Source of the DNA: Verrucomicrobiales bacterium
GTDB taxonomy: Bacteria > Verrucomicrobiota > Verrucomicrobiia > Limisphaerales > UBA9464
Assembly (NCBI GenBank): GCA_027489875.1
Contig: JAIXZE010000224.1
Coordinates: 1-41,254 of the forward strand
Reading direction: 5' to 3'
DNA length: 41,254 nt
The position numbers and the translations under genes were made by a program. Numbering within the stretch: the first letter of the stretch is position 1; every line of letters starts with the position of its first letter. Positions 33,100-40,400 of the stretch are shown piece by piece. The notes below the pieces were generated by a model. The model was given only the letters and a program-made list of their open reading frames with translations, did no database searches and was not told the DNA's origin.

Positions 33100-33624
33100 A
33101 TGAGGCTCCATCTCCGAACCCACGGATTCATCGATTGGCCAGCCAGCGTCGGATGCCTCGCTGTCGTCGGAGCAATCGCCTTCTCCAGCAACATCGCCGC
33201 AGACGCTCTACAGGTGGCCCGCTGGGAAGCAGCCCTCGGAGTGACCACGCTCGTCGCGGCCATCAGCGCGGCTTCCCCACCCGCCCGTTCCACCTTCGTC
33301 CGCGGCATCCTCGGTTGCTTGTCTCCCCTTCTGCGCGTCCGTTCAGCCGACGCGACGGTCATCGACTCCGAAGCGGAGCGCGATCGGATCCACCGGGGGC
33401 CCGAAAAAAACTTGGGCGACGTCGATCTCTCGCCTCGTGCCCGATACGTCGTGGAGGTGGAACTCGAGGATGGCTCCAGCCTCAGCTGCGTCCTCCCCCT
33501 CCAGGATTGGGCCCGACTCCGGGTCGGAGCGACCGCGCGACTCGTCTGGCAAGGGATCTGGTTGCGCTCGATCCTCCCCATCCCGAGTCACGAAGCGGTG
33601 CCTTGGACCGGGGAGAAGTGTTGA
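33100..33624 (+). CDS. Small membrane protein of unknown function
   Basis: Not recognised. It has 174 residues. Two hydrophobic segments are at about 13-33 and 45-60 (ASVGCLAVVGAIAFSSNIAA; LGVTTLVAAISAA). A soluble C-terminal region follows (RARYVVEVELEDGSSLSCVL, then DWARLRVGATARLVWQGIWL), which reads as a small beta domain. An antisense frame of similar length exists but has no coherent topology. It starts 69 nt after tRNA-Val. Confidence 0.5.
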   Translation: MRLHLRTHGFIDWPASVGCLAVVGAIAFSSNIAADALQVARWEAALGVTTLVAAISAASPPARSTFVRGILGCLSPLLRVRSADATVIDSEAERDRIHRGPEKNLGDVDLSPRARYVVEVELEDGSSLSCVLPLQDWARLRVGATARLVWQGIWLRSILPIPSHEAVPWTGEKC

Positions 33625-33665
33625 GAATTCCTGTCCGCTGGGAAAACCGGCATTGCCGTGTTGCG

Positions 33666-33693
33666 CGAAAACCGAAAACCGGGAACCAAAACC
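33666..33693 (+). repeat. Heptanucleotide tandem array (CGAAAAC type)
   Basis: Four consecutive 7-mers: CGAAAAC, CGAAAAC, CGGGAAC, CAAAACC. It has the same period as the CCAGTTG arrays downstream. Confidence 0.55.
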
Positions 33694-33756
33694 CGGCCAC
33701 TGGATAATTCGTCTGGGTCCGCCTTGTGAACGAGTCCGTGGGTAGCTGCGTTCATC

Positions 33757-33783
33757 TGCGTCGCGTGAGGGCACACGGCCTAC
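33757..33783 (-). repeat. REP-like palindrome, inverted orientation
   Basis: On the minus strand: GTAG, GCCGTGTG, CCC, then CACGCGAC. Foot and length are the same as the unit at 23340, but the stem is slightly mismatched. It lies upstream of a heptamer array and tRNA-Tyr. Confidence 0.65.
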
Positions 33784-33842
33784 AGTTCCAGGAATCTGAA
33801 AATCCTGCTTGAGGACAGCGCCGCCTCCTCAAGGGCGACGCG

Positions 33843-33881
33843 GGAGACTGGAATCTGGGAACTGGCGACTGGAAACTCTGG
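33843..33881 (+). repeat. Heptanucleotide array (AATCTGG/GAACTGG type)
   Basis: Consecutive 7-mers AATCTGG, GAACTGG and CGACTGG, flanked by GACTGG and AAACTCTGG. It is the right-half type of the inverted arrays at 37381 and 38315, here without a clear inverted partner. Confidence 0.6.
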
Positions 33882-33888
33882 AAGAAGA

Positions 33889-33976
33889 TGGTGGTAGGAG
33901 AAGGATTCGAACCTTCGAAGGGCGTTAGCCCGGCAGATTTACAGTCTGCTCCGATTGACCACTCCGGCATCCTACC
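33889..33976 (-). tRNA. tRNA-Tyr (anticodon GTA), CCA encoded
   Basis: Type II tRNA on the minus strand. Acceptor arms GGTAGGA and TCCTACC, anticodon stem GCAGA/TCTGC with loop CTGTAAA (GTA), a long variable arm (CGGGCTAACGCCC), T-arm GAAGGTTCGAATCCTTC, discriminator A and encoded CCA at 33889-33891. Confidence 0.95.
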
Positions 33977-34091
33977 ACGGATGCGCCCGGTAACGGGCGG
34001 GCGGAAATGAATGCAAAACACCGCCCACCGGCTCAAGGGCATTTTCAATATTTCTCACTTCCCGGATACATCGCCTCCTTCCCTCCGCACC

Positions 34092-34931
34092 TCAGCGTTG
34101 GCATCCGCGACAGAAGAAACTGCTCCGTCCGCCCTGCACCGACCGCTGGATGACTCCGCCACAGCGGGAACACGGTTGTCCGGCGCGGTCGTACACACGG
34201 AAGCGTTCCTCGACACCGGATCCGGTGCCCGATTCCCCGTAGTAGAAAAGTCCGCCGGCCCCCGCGGTGAAGTCGGGTTGCACTCGCAACCCGAGTGCGA
34301 TGGCCTCCTCGAGGACGCTGCGGACAGCCGTCCACAGCCGCCCGCATTCGTCCGGCTTCAATCGACGACCCGGTCGCGTGGGCAGGATCTCCGCCTGCCA
34401 CAACGCCTCGCTGGCGTAGATGTTTCCCACGCCAGCCACCACCGATTGATCGAGAAGCAATTCCTTGATGGACCGCCCGGAACCGGCAATCCGCTGACCG
34501 AACACCAGCGGTGTCCACGCCGGATCCCAGGGTTCGGGGCCCATCCCGCCCAGGACGGAGACGTCCGCGTGGAAGCGTCCAAACTGGCGTGGATCCTCGA
34601 AGACAAAACGGCCCTGATCCAAACCCAGCACTACGGCAGCGTGACGCGGCAACTCCCGAACGCCATCATCGACGAACATGCGTCCGGTCATGCCCAGATG
34701 CCCGATGATCTGACCGTCCGTTCCGGAGGGATGCGGCCCGTTGAAGAGCAGGTGTTTTCCCCGACGCCCCACCGCGTGCACCGTCATGTCCACCAACAGC
34801 GCGCGCAACGCATCGGTTCCCGTGGGCCGCACCAAACGGGGACGAAGGACCTCCACGGAAAGCACACGCCGCCCCCGCAACACCCCGTCCAGATGGCGGC
34901 GCAGGACCTCGACTTCGGGCAACTCAGGCAT
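34092..34931 (-). CDS. mutM: Formamidopyrimidine-DNA glycosylase
   Basis: Base-excision repair enzyme removing 8-oxoguanine and formamidopyrimidines, with AP-lyase activity. It has 279 residues. The N-terminus is MPELPEVEVLRRHLDGVL, with Pro2 and Glu3 catalytic. The lysine loop (GRRGKHLLF), HLGMTGRM, FEDPRQFGRF and the helix-two-turn-helix VVAGVGNIYASEALW are present. The C-terminal zinc finger is CSRCGG ... FFCRGCQR, intact. The open frame extends upstream to 35162 through the MITE-like element, but PELPEVE fixes the start at 34931. It is divergent from pta. Confidence 0.97.
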   Translation of the reverse strand: MPELPEVEVLRRHLDGVLRGRRVLSVEVLRPRLVRPTGTDALRALLVDMTVHAVGRRGKHLLFNGPHPSGTDGQIIGHLGMTGRMFVDDGVRELPRHAAVVLGLDQGRFVFEDPRQFGRFHADVSVLGGMGPEPWDPAWTPLVFGQRIAGSGRSIKELLLDQSVVAGVGNIYASEALWQAEILPTRPGRRLKPDECGRLWTAVRSVLEEAIALGLRVQPDFTAGAGGLFYYGESGTGSGVEERFRVYDRAGQPCSRCGGVIQRSVQGGRSSFFCRGCQR

Positions 34932-34999
34932 TTCGGGAGCCTCGCCTCGCAATCCGTTTTCGCCAACCAAGCCGTTCCCATCTTCCGGGTTCCGGGGGG

Positions 35000-35122
35000 A
35001 TCTTGACACTGCCCACTTTTGGAAGGAATTCGGGGCGGCGATGCCCTCATCGCGTTGGGAATGGCTTTGGAACGGCGACGAGGACGTCGCCTCCCCGTTC
35101 CTCACGGGGGCAGTGTCCAGAT
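35000..35122. mobile_element. MITE-like element with 17-bp terminal inverted repeats
   Basis: Left end ATCTTGACACTGCCCAC (35000-35016) pairs with the right end 35106-35122, whose complement is ATCTGGACACTGCCCCC; 15 of 17 match, 10 of them contiguous. The centre is the hairpin GGCGACG-AGGA-CGTCGCC at 35074-35091. There is no coding capacity. No clear target-site duplication was seen. It lies in the divergent mutM-pta gap, where it could affect both promoters. Confidence 0.7.
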
Positions 35123-35190
35123 ACGGCCCCGGGTTTCCCTGCCCTGACTGCCCGCTGGCCACCCGGCCAGGATCCGGTTAGCCTGACCCC

Positions 35191-36246
35191 ATGCGATTCA
35201 TTGGCGGCGTCATCGAGAAGCTCCAGCGGCATCCGAAGCGCATCGTCTTTCCCGAGGGAACCGAACCGCGCGTGCTCCAGGCCGCCCGGCAGTTCCACTC
35301 CCTGCGTCTGGGAGTACCCATCCTGCTGGGCGAACGCTCCGCGGTGAAGGAAGCGGCGGCCGCACTCAACGTCTCCCTCGAAGGCATCCGGATCATCAAT
35401 CCGTCCGAAAGCCCCGACCTCGACTCCTTCGTGAAGCGGTTCGAAATGATCCGCCGCTCGAAGGGCATCAAGGAACAGGAAGCGCGCGAAGCCATGACCA
35501 AGCCGAACTACTTCGGCGCGATGATGGTTGGGATGCGTCAGGCCGACGGCCTCATCTCCGGCACCAACGAGATTTCCGGATCCGTCCTGCGCCCGCTGTT
35601 CCAGATCATCAAGGTCGCCCCGCGCACGACGACCGCGTCCTCCTGCATGGTGATGGAGGTCGAGGACTCCCGGTTCGGTGATCGCGGCACGCTGTTCCTC
35701 GGTGATTGCGGCGTCATCCCGGATCCCACGGTCGAACAGCTCGCGGACATCGGCATCTCCACCGCGCGTCTCGCGCGCCAGATGCTGGGTTCCAAGCCGC
35801 GCGTGGCGTTCCTGTCCTTCTCGACCCACGGCAGTTCCTCCCAAGCCTCGGTCCTCAAGGTCAAGGCGGCCACCGCCCTCGCGCAACAGAAGGCGGCCGA
35901 GGAATTCTTCGAGGCCGACTTCGACGGCGAACTCCAGGTCGACGCCGCCCTGATCCCCGAGATCGCCGCCCGGAAGCTGCCCGATTCCAAGGTCGCCGGA
36001 CGCGCCAACGTGCTGATCTTCCCCGACCTCAATTCGGGCAACATTGCCTCCAAGCTGATCCAGCACATCGCCCGCGCGAACGCCTACGGCCAGATCCTCC
36101 TCGGCCTCGATCGCCCCGCGGCCGACGTCTCCCGCGGCTCCAACGCCCACGACATCCTCGGTGTCGCGGCCATCGTGGGCCTCCAATCCATCGAGTACCA
36201 GAAGCTCTACCCCGGTGCCGGCGAACACCTGCCCGGCGAACTCTGA
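35191..36246 (+). CDS. pta: Phosphate acetyltransferase (catalytic domain only)
   Basis: Converts acetyl-CoA and phosphate to acetyl phosphate, or the reverse. It has 351 residues, one PTA_PTB domain. Readable family blocks are HPKRIVFPEGTEPRVLQAA, ANYFGAMMVG-like PNYFGAMMVGMRQADGLISG, RVAFLSFSTHGSS and RANVLIFPDLNSGNIASKL, then GQILLGLDRPAADVSRG. The P-loop and DRTGG domains found at the N-terminus of E. coli Pta are absent but are encoded by the next gene, 31 nt downstream. No ackA is in the window. Phosphate butyryltransferase activity cannot be excluded. Confidence 0.9.
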   Translation: MRFIGGVIEKLQRHPKRIVFPEGTEPRVLQAARQFHSLRLGVPILLGERSAVKEAAAALNVSLEGIRIINPSESPDLDSFVKRFEMIRRSKGIKEQEAREAMTKPNYFGAMMVGMRQADGLISGTNEISGSVLRPLFQIIKVAPRTTTASSCMVMEVEDSRFGDRGTLFLGDCGVIPDPTVEQLADIGISTARLARQMLGSKPRVAFLSFSTHGSSSQASVLKVKAATALAQQKAAEEFFEADFDGELQVDAALIPEIAARKLPDSKVAGRANVLIFPDLNSGNIASKLIQHIARANAYGQILLGLDRPAADVSRGSNAHDILGVAAIVGLQSIEYQKLYPGAGEHLPGEL

Positions 36247-36277
36247 TCTGCTGCCCACCTTGAGTGCGAACCCCGAC

Positions 36278-37375
36278 ATGCTCCTCAACGAAGTCACCCC
36301 CCGGGTTTTTGTCGCTGCCACCCGGCAGAACGACGGCAAGACCACCACCTCCCTCGGGCTCCTCGCCGCCCTCGAACGCCGTTATGGCCGCGTCGGGTAC
36401 ATCAAGCCCGTCGGCCAACGGTTCGTGGAAATCGACGAGCAGAAGATCGACGAGGACTCGGTCCTCATGAACCACGTCTTTCGCCTGAACTGTCCGCTCG
36501 TGGACATGTCGCCGATCGCCGTCGAGCCGGATTTCACCCGCCGCTACCTGCAGAACGCCAACCTCGATTCGCTGATCAAGCGCATCCACAAGGCCTTTGA
36601 TCGCGTGGCGTGGGAGAAGCAGTTCGTGCTCATCGAAGGCACCGGCCACGCCGGCGTGGGTTCCGTCTTCGACCTTTCCAACGCGGCCGTGGCCAAGCTG
36701 CTCGGCTCGAAGGTGGTGATCGTTTCCCGCGGTGGCATCGGACTCCCCATCGACGAAGTCGCCATGAACCGCGCCCTCTTCGAGGCCGAGGGCGTGGAGG
36801 TCATTGGCGTCATCCTGAACAAGGTCCTGCCCGAGAAGCTCGAGTACATCACCGACTTCGCCCGACGCGGTCTCAAGCGCAAGGGCCTCGAACTGCTCGG
36901 GGTGATCCCGCACCAACCCATCCTCTCCAAGCCCACCCTCGACCTGATCCGCGAGGAACTGAAGGCCGAGGTCCTCGCCGGGGCCGGACGCATCCACAAC
37001 ATCGTCCAACGCGTGGTGATCGGGGCCATGTCGCCGGCGAATGTCGGGAAGCTCCTCCAACCCGACACGCTCCTCATCTGTCCTGCCGACCGGGAAGATA
37101 CCCTCGCTGCCGCCGCCGAAACCTCCATCCGCGATGAAGGCCGTCTCGCCGGCATCATCCTCTCCGACGACATCCACCCAACGCCCGCCGCCCGTCGTCT
37201 CGTCGAGCGTTTCAACTGCCCCGTGCTCTTCTCGCCGGAGGACAGTTACACCGTCGCCTCGACCGTCCACGACCTGACCGTCAAGACACGGCCGGACGAC
37301 ACCCAGAAGATCCGACTGATCCAGGATCTCATCGCCCGCCACGTGAACCTGGATCGGATCCTGAAGGCGTTGTAA
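36278..37375 (+). CDS. P-loop / DRTGG-domain protein (Pta N-terminal-like)
   Basis: A protein of 365 residues. The N-terminal BioD/CobQ-like P-loop domain (1-215) has VFVAATRQNDGKTTTSLGLL, IEGTGHAGVG and VVIVSRGGIGLPIDE. A DRTGG domain follows at about 230-340 (GAGRIHNIVQRVVIGAMSP ... ADREDTLAAAAE ... GIILSDDIHPTPAA). This order matches the regulatory N-terminal half of E. coli Pta, which senses metabolites. As a stand-alone gene behind pta it probably supplies that module in trans. A TTG six codons earlier (36260) is an alternative start. Confidence 0.82.
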   Translation: MLLNEVTPRVFVAATRQNDGKTTTSLGLLAALERRYGRVGYIKPVGQRFVEIDEQKIDEDSVLMNHVFRLNCPLVDMSPIAVEPDFTRRYLQNANLDSLIKRIHKAFDRVAWEKQFVLIEGTGHAGVGSVFDLSNAAVAKLLGSKVVIVSRGGIGLPIDEVAMNRALFEAEGVEVIGVILNKVLPEKLEYITDFARRGLKRKGLELLGVIPHQPILSKPTLDLIREELKAEVLAGAGRIHNIVQRVVIGAMSPANVGKLLQPDTLLICPADREDTLAAAAETSIRDEGRLAGIILSDDIHPTPAARRLVERFNCPVLFSPEDSYTVASTVHDLTVKTRPDDTQKIRLIQDLIARHVNLDRILKAL

Positions 37376-37380
37376 GGGGA

Positions 37381-37437
37381 GAGTTCCCAGTTGCCAGTTG
37401 CCAGTTGCCAGAACTGGGAACTGGCGACTGGCAACTC
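37381..37437. repeat. Inverted heptanucleotide array (CCAGTTG)n / (CAACTGG)n
   Basis: Left half: three CCAGTTG units after GAGTTC. Right half: TGGGAAC, TGGCGAC, TGGCAAC, then TCC. The two halves are inverted complements and would form a hairpin of more than 20 bp with a few mismatches. It lies 5 nt after the stop of the DRTGG gene and ends just before a REP pair. Confidence 0.75.
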
Positions 37438-37443
37438 CGCTTT

Positions 37444-37507
37444 GTAGGCCGCGTGCCCCCACGCGGCGAACTCCCTGAGCCTCGCCGGGTGAGGGCACCC
37501 GGCCTTC
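37444..37507. repeat. BIME-like inverted pair of REP units
   Basis: Plus unit 37444-37470 (GTAG, GCCGCGTG, CCC, CACGCGGC). The minus unit at 37481-37507 reads GAAG, GCCGGGTG, CCC, TCACCCGGC on the other strand. The two are homologous in opposite orientation with a 10-nt spacer. Heptamer arrays lie on both sides. Confidence 0.75.
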
Positions 37508-37512
37508 ACTCG

Positions 37513-37561
37513 GAGTTCCCGGTTCCCAGACTCCAGAACTGGGAACTGGTCTCTGGCAACT
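37513..37561. repeat. Inverted heptanucleotide array
   Basis: GAGTTCCCGGTTCCCAG and ACTCCAG on the left mirror CTGGGAAC, TGGTCTC and TGGCAACTC on the right, giving an imperfect long hairpin. It ends 6 nt from the stop of engB, so it lies in that gene's 3' region. Confidence 0.7.
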
Positions 37562-37567
37562 CCACCC

Positions 37568-38239
37568 TCACCACGGCGTATCGCGGGGGATCGGCGTCCG
37601 TGCCTGGACACGCTTGGCCTCGGGTTCGAGGACCGAGTCGATCAGGGCGAGCAGGGCGTTCCTCCCCTGCCCTTCAACGGACGAGCAGACCATCACCTCC
37701 GGCGGCGTATCGCTCAGTTGGAGCAGGTGGGCCTTCACCGCATCAATCGTCTTCTGCAACGCTGTCTGGCTGACCTTGTCCGCCTTGGTGAACACCAGCA
37801 CGAACGGCACCCCGTTCTCGATCAACCAATCAAGGAACTCCAGGTCGTTGCCCTGCGGCGGCAGCGAACCGTCCAGAAGGACGAACACGCATTGCAGGTT
37901 CGAACGTTCCTTCAGGTAATCCAGCACCGCCTTGCTGAACCGCCCACGCTCCTTCCGCTGCACACGGGCGTACCCGTACCCGGGCATGTCAACCAACCGC
38001 CAGCGGTTGTTGATCGTGAAGAAATTCAGGTGCTTCGTATGCCCCGGCGTGGGCGAAACACGCGCCAGATCCCGCTTCCCCACCAGCAGGTTCAGCAGCG
38101 ACGACTTGCCCACGTTCGAGCGCCCCGCGAAGGCAAACTCAGGCAGGTCCTCTTCCGGACAGGACTCCAGATCCGGCGCACTTCCGGTAAAGACAGCAGT
38201 CGAGGTGTTCATCAGTTCAAGCCGTACGTCCCCATTCAT
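37568..38239 (-). CDS. engB: Ribosome biogenesis GTP-binding protein EngB/YsxC
   Basis: Essential GTPase for 50S subunit maturation, about 223 residues. G1 is GRSNVGKSS at 39-47, with the family lead-in PEFAFAG. Next come SPTPGHTKHLNFF (switch I), G3 DMPGYGYARV at 84-93, G4 FTKADKVS and G5 SSVEGQGR. ATG 38239 was taken; 38212 (MNTSTAVFTG) is equally plausible. The C-terminus (QARTPIPRDTPW) is slightly extended. It is flanked on both sides by repeat clusters (37381-37561 and 38297-38455). Confidence 0.94.
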   Translation of the reverse strand: MNGDVRLELMNTSTAVFTGSAPDLESCPEEDLPEFAFAGRSNVGKSSLLNLLVGKRDLARVSPTPGHTKHLNFFTINNRWRLVDMPGYGYARVQRKERGRFSKAVLDYLKERSNLQCVFVLLDGSLPPQGNDLEFLDWLIENGVPFVLVFTKADKVSQTALQKTIDAVKAHLLQLSDTPPEVMVCSSVEGQGRNALLALIDSVLEPEAKRVQARTPIPRDTPW

Positions 38240-38296
38240 GCCAGAACCCCGCCCCCGACGCCTCCCCAATTCTCAACGATCTCCGATCGCCCCACT

Positions 38297-38318
38297 GGAG
38301 GCCGCGTACCCGGGGGAG
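38297..38318 (+). repeat. Degenerate REP-like unit
   Basis: GGAG followed by GCCGCGTACCCGGGG. It resembles a REP unit whose right arm has decayed. It sits directly ahead of the heptamer array at 38315. Confidence 0.4.
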
Positions 38319-38383
38319 TTCCCAGTCGCCAGTCTCCAGTTCCCAGAAATCTGGAATCTGGGAACTGGCATCTGGCAACTCCC
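38315..38383. repeat. Longest inverted heptanucleotide array
   Basis: Left half units TTCCCAG, TCGCCAG, TCTCCAG, TTCCCAG; right half AATCTGG, GAACTGG, CATCTGG, CAACTCC. The halves are inverted complements and would form a hairpin of about 30 bp. It is followed 3 nt later by a REP pair. Confidence 0.75.
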
Positions 38384-38386
38384 GTT

Positions 38387-38450
38387 GTAGGCCGCGTGCC
38401 CCCACGCGGCGGACTCCCTCAGCCTCGCCGGGTGAGGGCACCCGGCCTTC
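38387..38450. repeat. BIME-like inverted pair of REP units
   Basis: Nearly identical to 37444-37507, including the 10-nt spacer (one or two differences). GTAG unit at 38387-38413, inverted unit at 38424-38450. The protein-gene-free stretch 38240-38648 contains this repeat cluster; from 38471 to 38648 I see nothing recognisable. Confidence 0.75.
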
Positions 38451-38648
38451 AAGCAGAGTTCCCAGCGAACCCACGGATCCCGCCAAAGGAGGATGTGCCC
38501 CCCGTCCCGACACGGTTGACCGGGACTGTCGAGTTGCGGAGCCTCCGCCTCACCGGATCCGGATGGACCCGGCGGCGGGCCGCGAGCGCGAAACCGTGTG
38601 TGCGCTCCGGCCCGCCGTTTGTTTGGTCATCGCGGGGCGTTTCCCCAC

Positions 38649-39374
38649 TCATTTCCCGGCCCGCCGCACCGTCACCTCGGGCCGATACTGGATCCGCACC
38701 AGCAGGTCTCCCCGACCTCCCCGCGGCCGTGGCAATCCCTCCCCGGTGACCCGCACGATTTCCCCGCGTCCCACCCCCTTGGGAATCTCTACCCGAACCG
38801 ATCCGCCCCCCAATCCCCGCAACAGTTCCGATCCACCCTTCGCCGCGCGATCCGCCGAAATCCGAAGGTCGCACCGCAAATCCGAACCCCGCGCCTTGAA
38901 TTGGAAATCGGCCCCGGCCTTCACCCGCACGAGAACATGTCCACCGCGGAACGCACCCTCGCGCGGAACGCGGAACCGGGCCCCCGGAGCCGTCCCCGCC
39001 GGAACCTCGCAGGTGTACGTCTCCGGTCCGTCGGGGTTCGCCGGATCGTTTACCCGGATTTCCAAACGCGTTCCCTTGAGGAAGTCCTCCAACCGCAGCG
39101 TGATGTCCTGCGCCACGTTCTTCTCGATCCGTCCTGCCCGGACGCGAACCGAGGCACGCTCGGCGGCCGCCAACTCCCGATCGTACGCCGCACGCGCCTC
39201 GGGATCGCTCAACACCTCATGGGCCGCATTCAGCATCCGGGTCCGCAGCACCGACTCCTCCGACCCGCCATTGACATCCGGATGATGCTGCTTGGCCAGC
39301 ATCCGGTACGCCGTCCGGATCTGGGCTTCCGTACACCGCCGATGCAACCCCAGCGTCTGGTAATGGTCCGTCAT
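38649..39374 (-). CDS. DnaJ-class co-chaperone, CbpA-like
   Basis: Hsp70 co-chaperone, 241 residues. The J domain (2-68) has HYQTLGLHRRCTEAQIRTAY and the HPD motif in AKQHHPDVNGGS. There is no Gly/Phe region and no zinc finger. The C-terminal part (80-235) is the substrate-binding double barrel: QDITLRLEDFLKGTRLEIRV, then VPAGTAPGARFRVP, then ADFQFKARGSDLRCDLRIS, then VEIPKGVGRGEIVRVTGEGLPRP. This is the type II (CbpA) layout. AGGAA lies just upstream of the start at 39374. No dnaK is nearby. Confidence 0.92.
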   Translation of the reverse strand: MTDHYQTLGLHRRCTEAQIRTAYRMLAKQHHPDVNGGSEESVLRTRMLNAAHEVLSDPEARAAYDRELAAAERASVRVRAGRIEKNVAQDITLRLEDFLKGTRLEIRVNDPANPDGPETYTCEVPAGTAPGARFRVPREGAFRGGHVLVRVKAGADFQFKARGSDLRCDLRISADRAAKGGSELLRGLGGGSVRVEIPKGVGRGEIVRVTGEGLPRPRGGRGDLLVRIQYRPEVTVRRAGK

Positions 39375-39475
39375 TTCCTCGTGCACGCGACGAAGGGTGA
39401 AGGTTTTCGCTTCAGCTTTGAATCTTCCCTTGCGGAAACTGGCGACCCTTTCCCCAGCCTCCTGGCTACTCACCT

Positions 39476-39542
39476 GTAGACCGCGTGCCCCCACGCGGCG
39501 AAATCCATAAACCCCGCCAGGTGCAGTCCCCCCCGGCCTTCA
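39476..39542. repeat. BIME-like pair, right unit degenerate
   Basis: The left unit has GTAG, ACCGCGTG, CCC, CACGCGGC. The right, inverted unit (CCCGCCAGGTG ... CCCCGGCCTTCAC) has lost part of its stem. It lies in the divergent gap between the dnaJ-like gene and the membrane-protein pair. Confidence 0.65.
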
Positions 39543-39545
39543 CAC

Positions 39546-39562
39546 GGAGTTCCCAGTTTCCA
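39546..39562 (+). repeat. Half heptanucleotide array
   Basis: GGAGTTCCCAGTTTCCA matches the left half of the arrays at 37513 and 38315. The right half is missing. Confidence 0.5.
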
Positions 39563-39634
39563 GAAGCCATCTCCTACAACACCGTTTTGAACACATCTCG
39601 CGGACGCCTGTCTGGTTACTTTGTACAGCAAAGC

Positions 39635-40381
39635 ATGGAACCCACCCTTCCCGCCTCGACACCGCTGCCGACCCGGAATCATCCGGATCACCGGCTGATC
39701 CCGGCACTGCTGCGGGGGGATTCGGCCGTGCTCGCTCCCTGGGTCCTGAACCCCGCACTGCCGTTCTGGGCCGCATTGCTGGCAATGGTCGTCCTCGGTG
39801 CGGGTGCGTACGGCGTGGCCGTTGGATCCTGGCGCGGAGGATGGCAACCGATGTTCACCGGTCTGAAGCTCCCGGGAATCCTGCTGCTGACCGCCGCCGG
39901 CAACGCCGGACTCAACGCCGCACTCGCGCCATTGCTGGGATTGAACCTCCACTTCCGCCAATCCCTCGCCGCCGTCCTAGCCAGCTTTGCCATCAGCGCC
40001 GTGATCCTCGGCGCCGCCGCCCCGGTCGTCGCGTTCCAACTCTTCAACCTGCCCGGCATCGATGCCGACTGGTCCGCGCGCGGCCGGGCCTTCGACACCG
40101 TCCAGGCGACGCAGGTCCTGGTCATCGCGTTTGCGGGCATCGCAGGAACCGTCCGGTTGCTCCAACTGCTGGAAACCCTGGCCGGCTCAAGAGCCGTGGC
40201 CAATCGGGTGCTGGTCGGATGGCTCGCGGGGAACTTCCTTCTCGGAACCCAGATCACCTGGATCCTGCGACCGTACTTCGGGTCCCACGCGCTCCCCGTG
40301 GAGTTCCTGCGCGAACACCCACTCCAGGGAAACTTCTTCGAGACGATCTGGCACTCGACCCAGGAAATGCTCTTTCGCTGA
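39635..40381 (+). CDS. Polytopic membrane protein of unknown function (Yip1-like layout), paralogue 1
   Basis: A protein of 248 residues. A proline-rich cytoplasmic N-terminus (MEPTLPASTPLPTRNHPDH) is followed by six hydrophobic segments, including FWAALLAMVVLGAGAYGVAV, GILLLTAAGNAGLNAALAPL, AVLASFAISAVILGAAAPVV and VLVGWLAGNFLLGTQITWIL. The topology and the first-helix motif GAxxYGVxVGS recur in the next gene, so the two are paralogues. It resembles Yip1-type membrane domains but no signature is decisive. Alternative starts upstream run through repeat DNA and were rejected. Confidence 0.68.
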   Translation: MEPTLPASTPLPTRNHPDHRLIPALLRGDSAVLAPWVLNPALPFWAALLAMVVLGAGAYGVAVGSWRGGWQPMFTGLKLPGILLLTAAGNAGLNAALAPLLGLNLHFRQSLAAVLASFAISAVILGAAAPVVAFQLFNLPGIDADWSARGRAFDTVQATQVLVIAFAGIAGTVRLLQLLETLAGSRAVANRVLVGWLAGNFLLGTQITWILRPYFGSHALPVEFLREHPLQGNFFETIWHSTQEMLFR

Positions 40382-40400
40382 ACCACGTACCGCCACACCC

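Noticed and set aside
33042-33581. 179-codon minus-strand frame opposite the small membrane protein
   Set aside because: It overlaps no RNA but has no topology or conserved-looking core; the plus-strand gene has two helices and a folded-looking domain. Some uncertainty remains.
31971-33707. 578-codon plus-strand frame
   Set aside because: It runs through a tRNA gene, a MITE-like repeat and a better-supported minus-strand gene.
35047-37498. Two long minus-strand frames over pta and the DRTGG gene
   Set aside because: Both sense genes are secure; the antisense frames are Asp/Gly/Arg-rich noise.
37381-38383. Possible CRISPR array
   Set aside because: Repeats are 7 nt with no unique spacers, and the halves are inverted; no cas genes are nearby.
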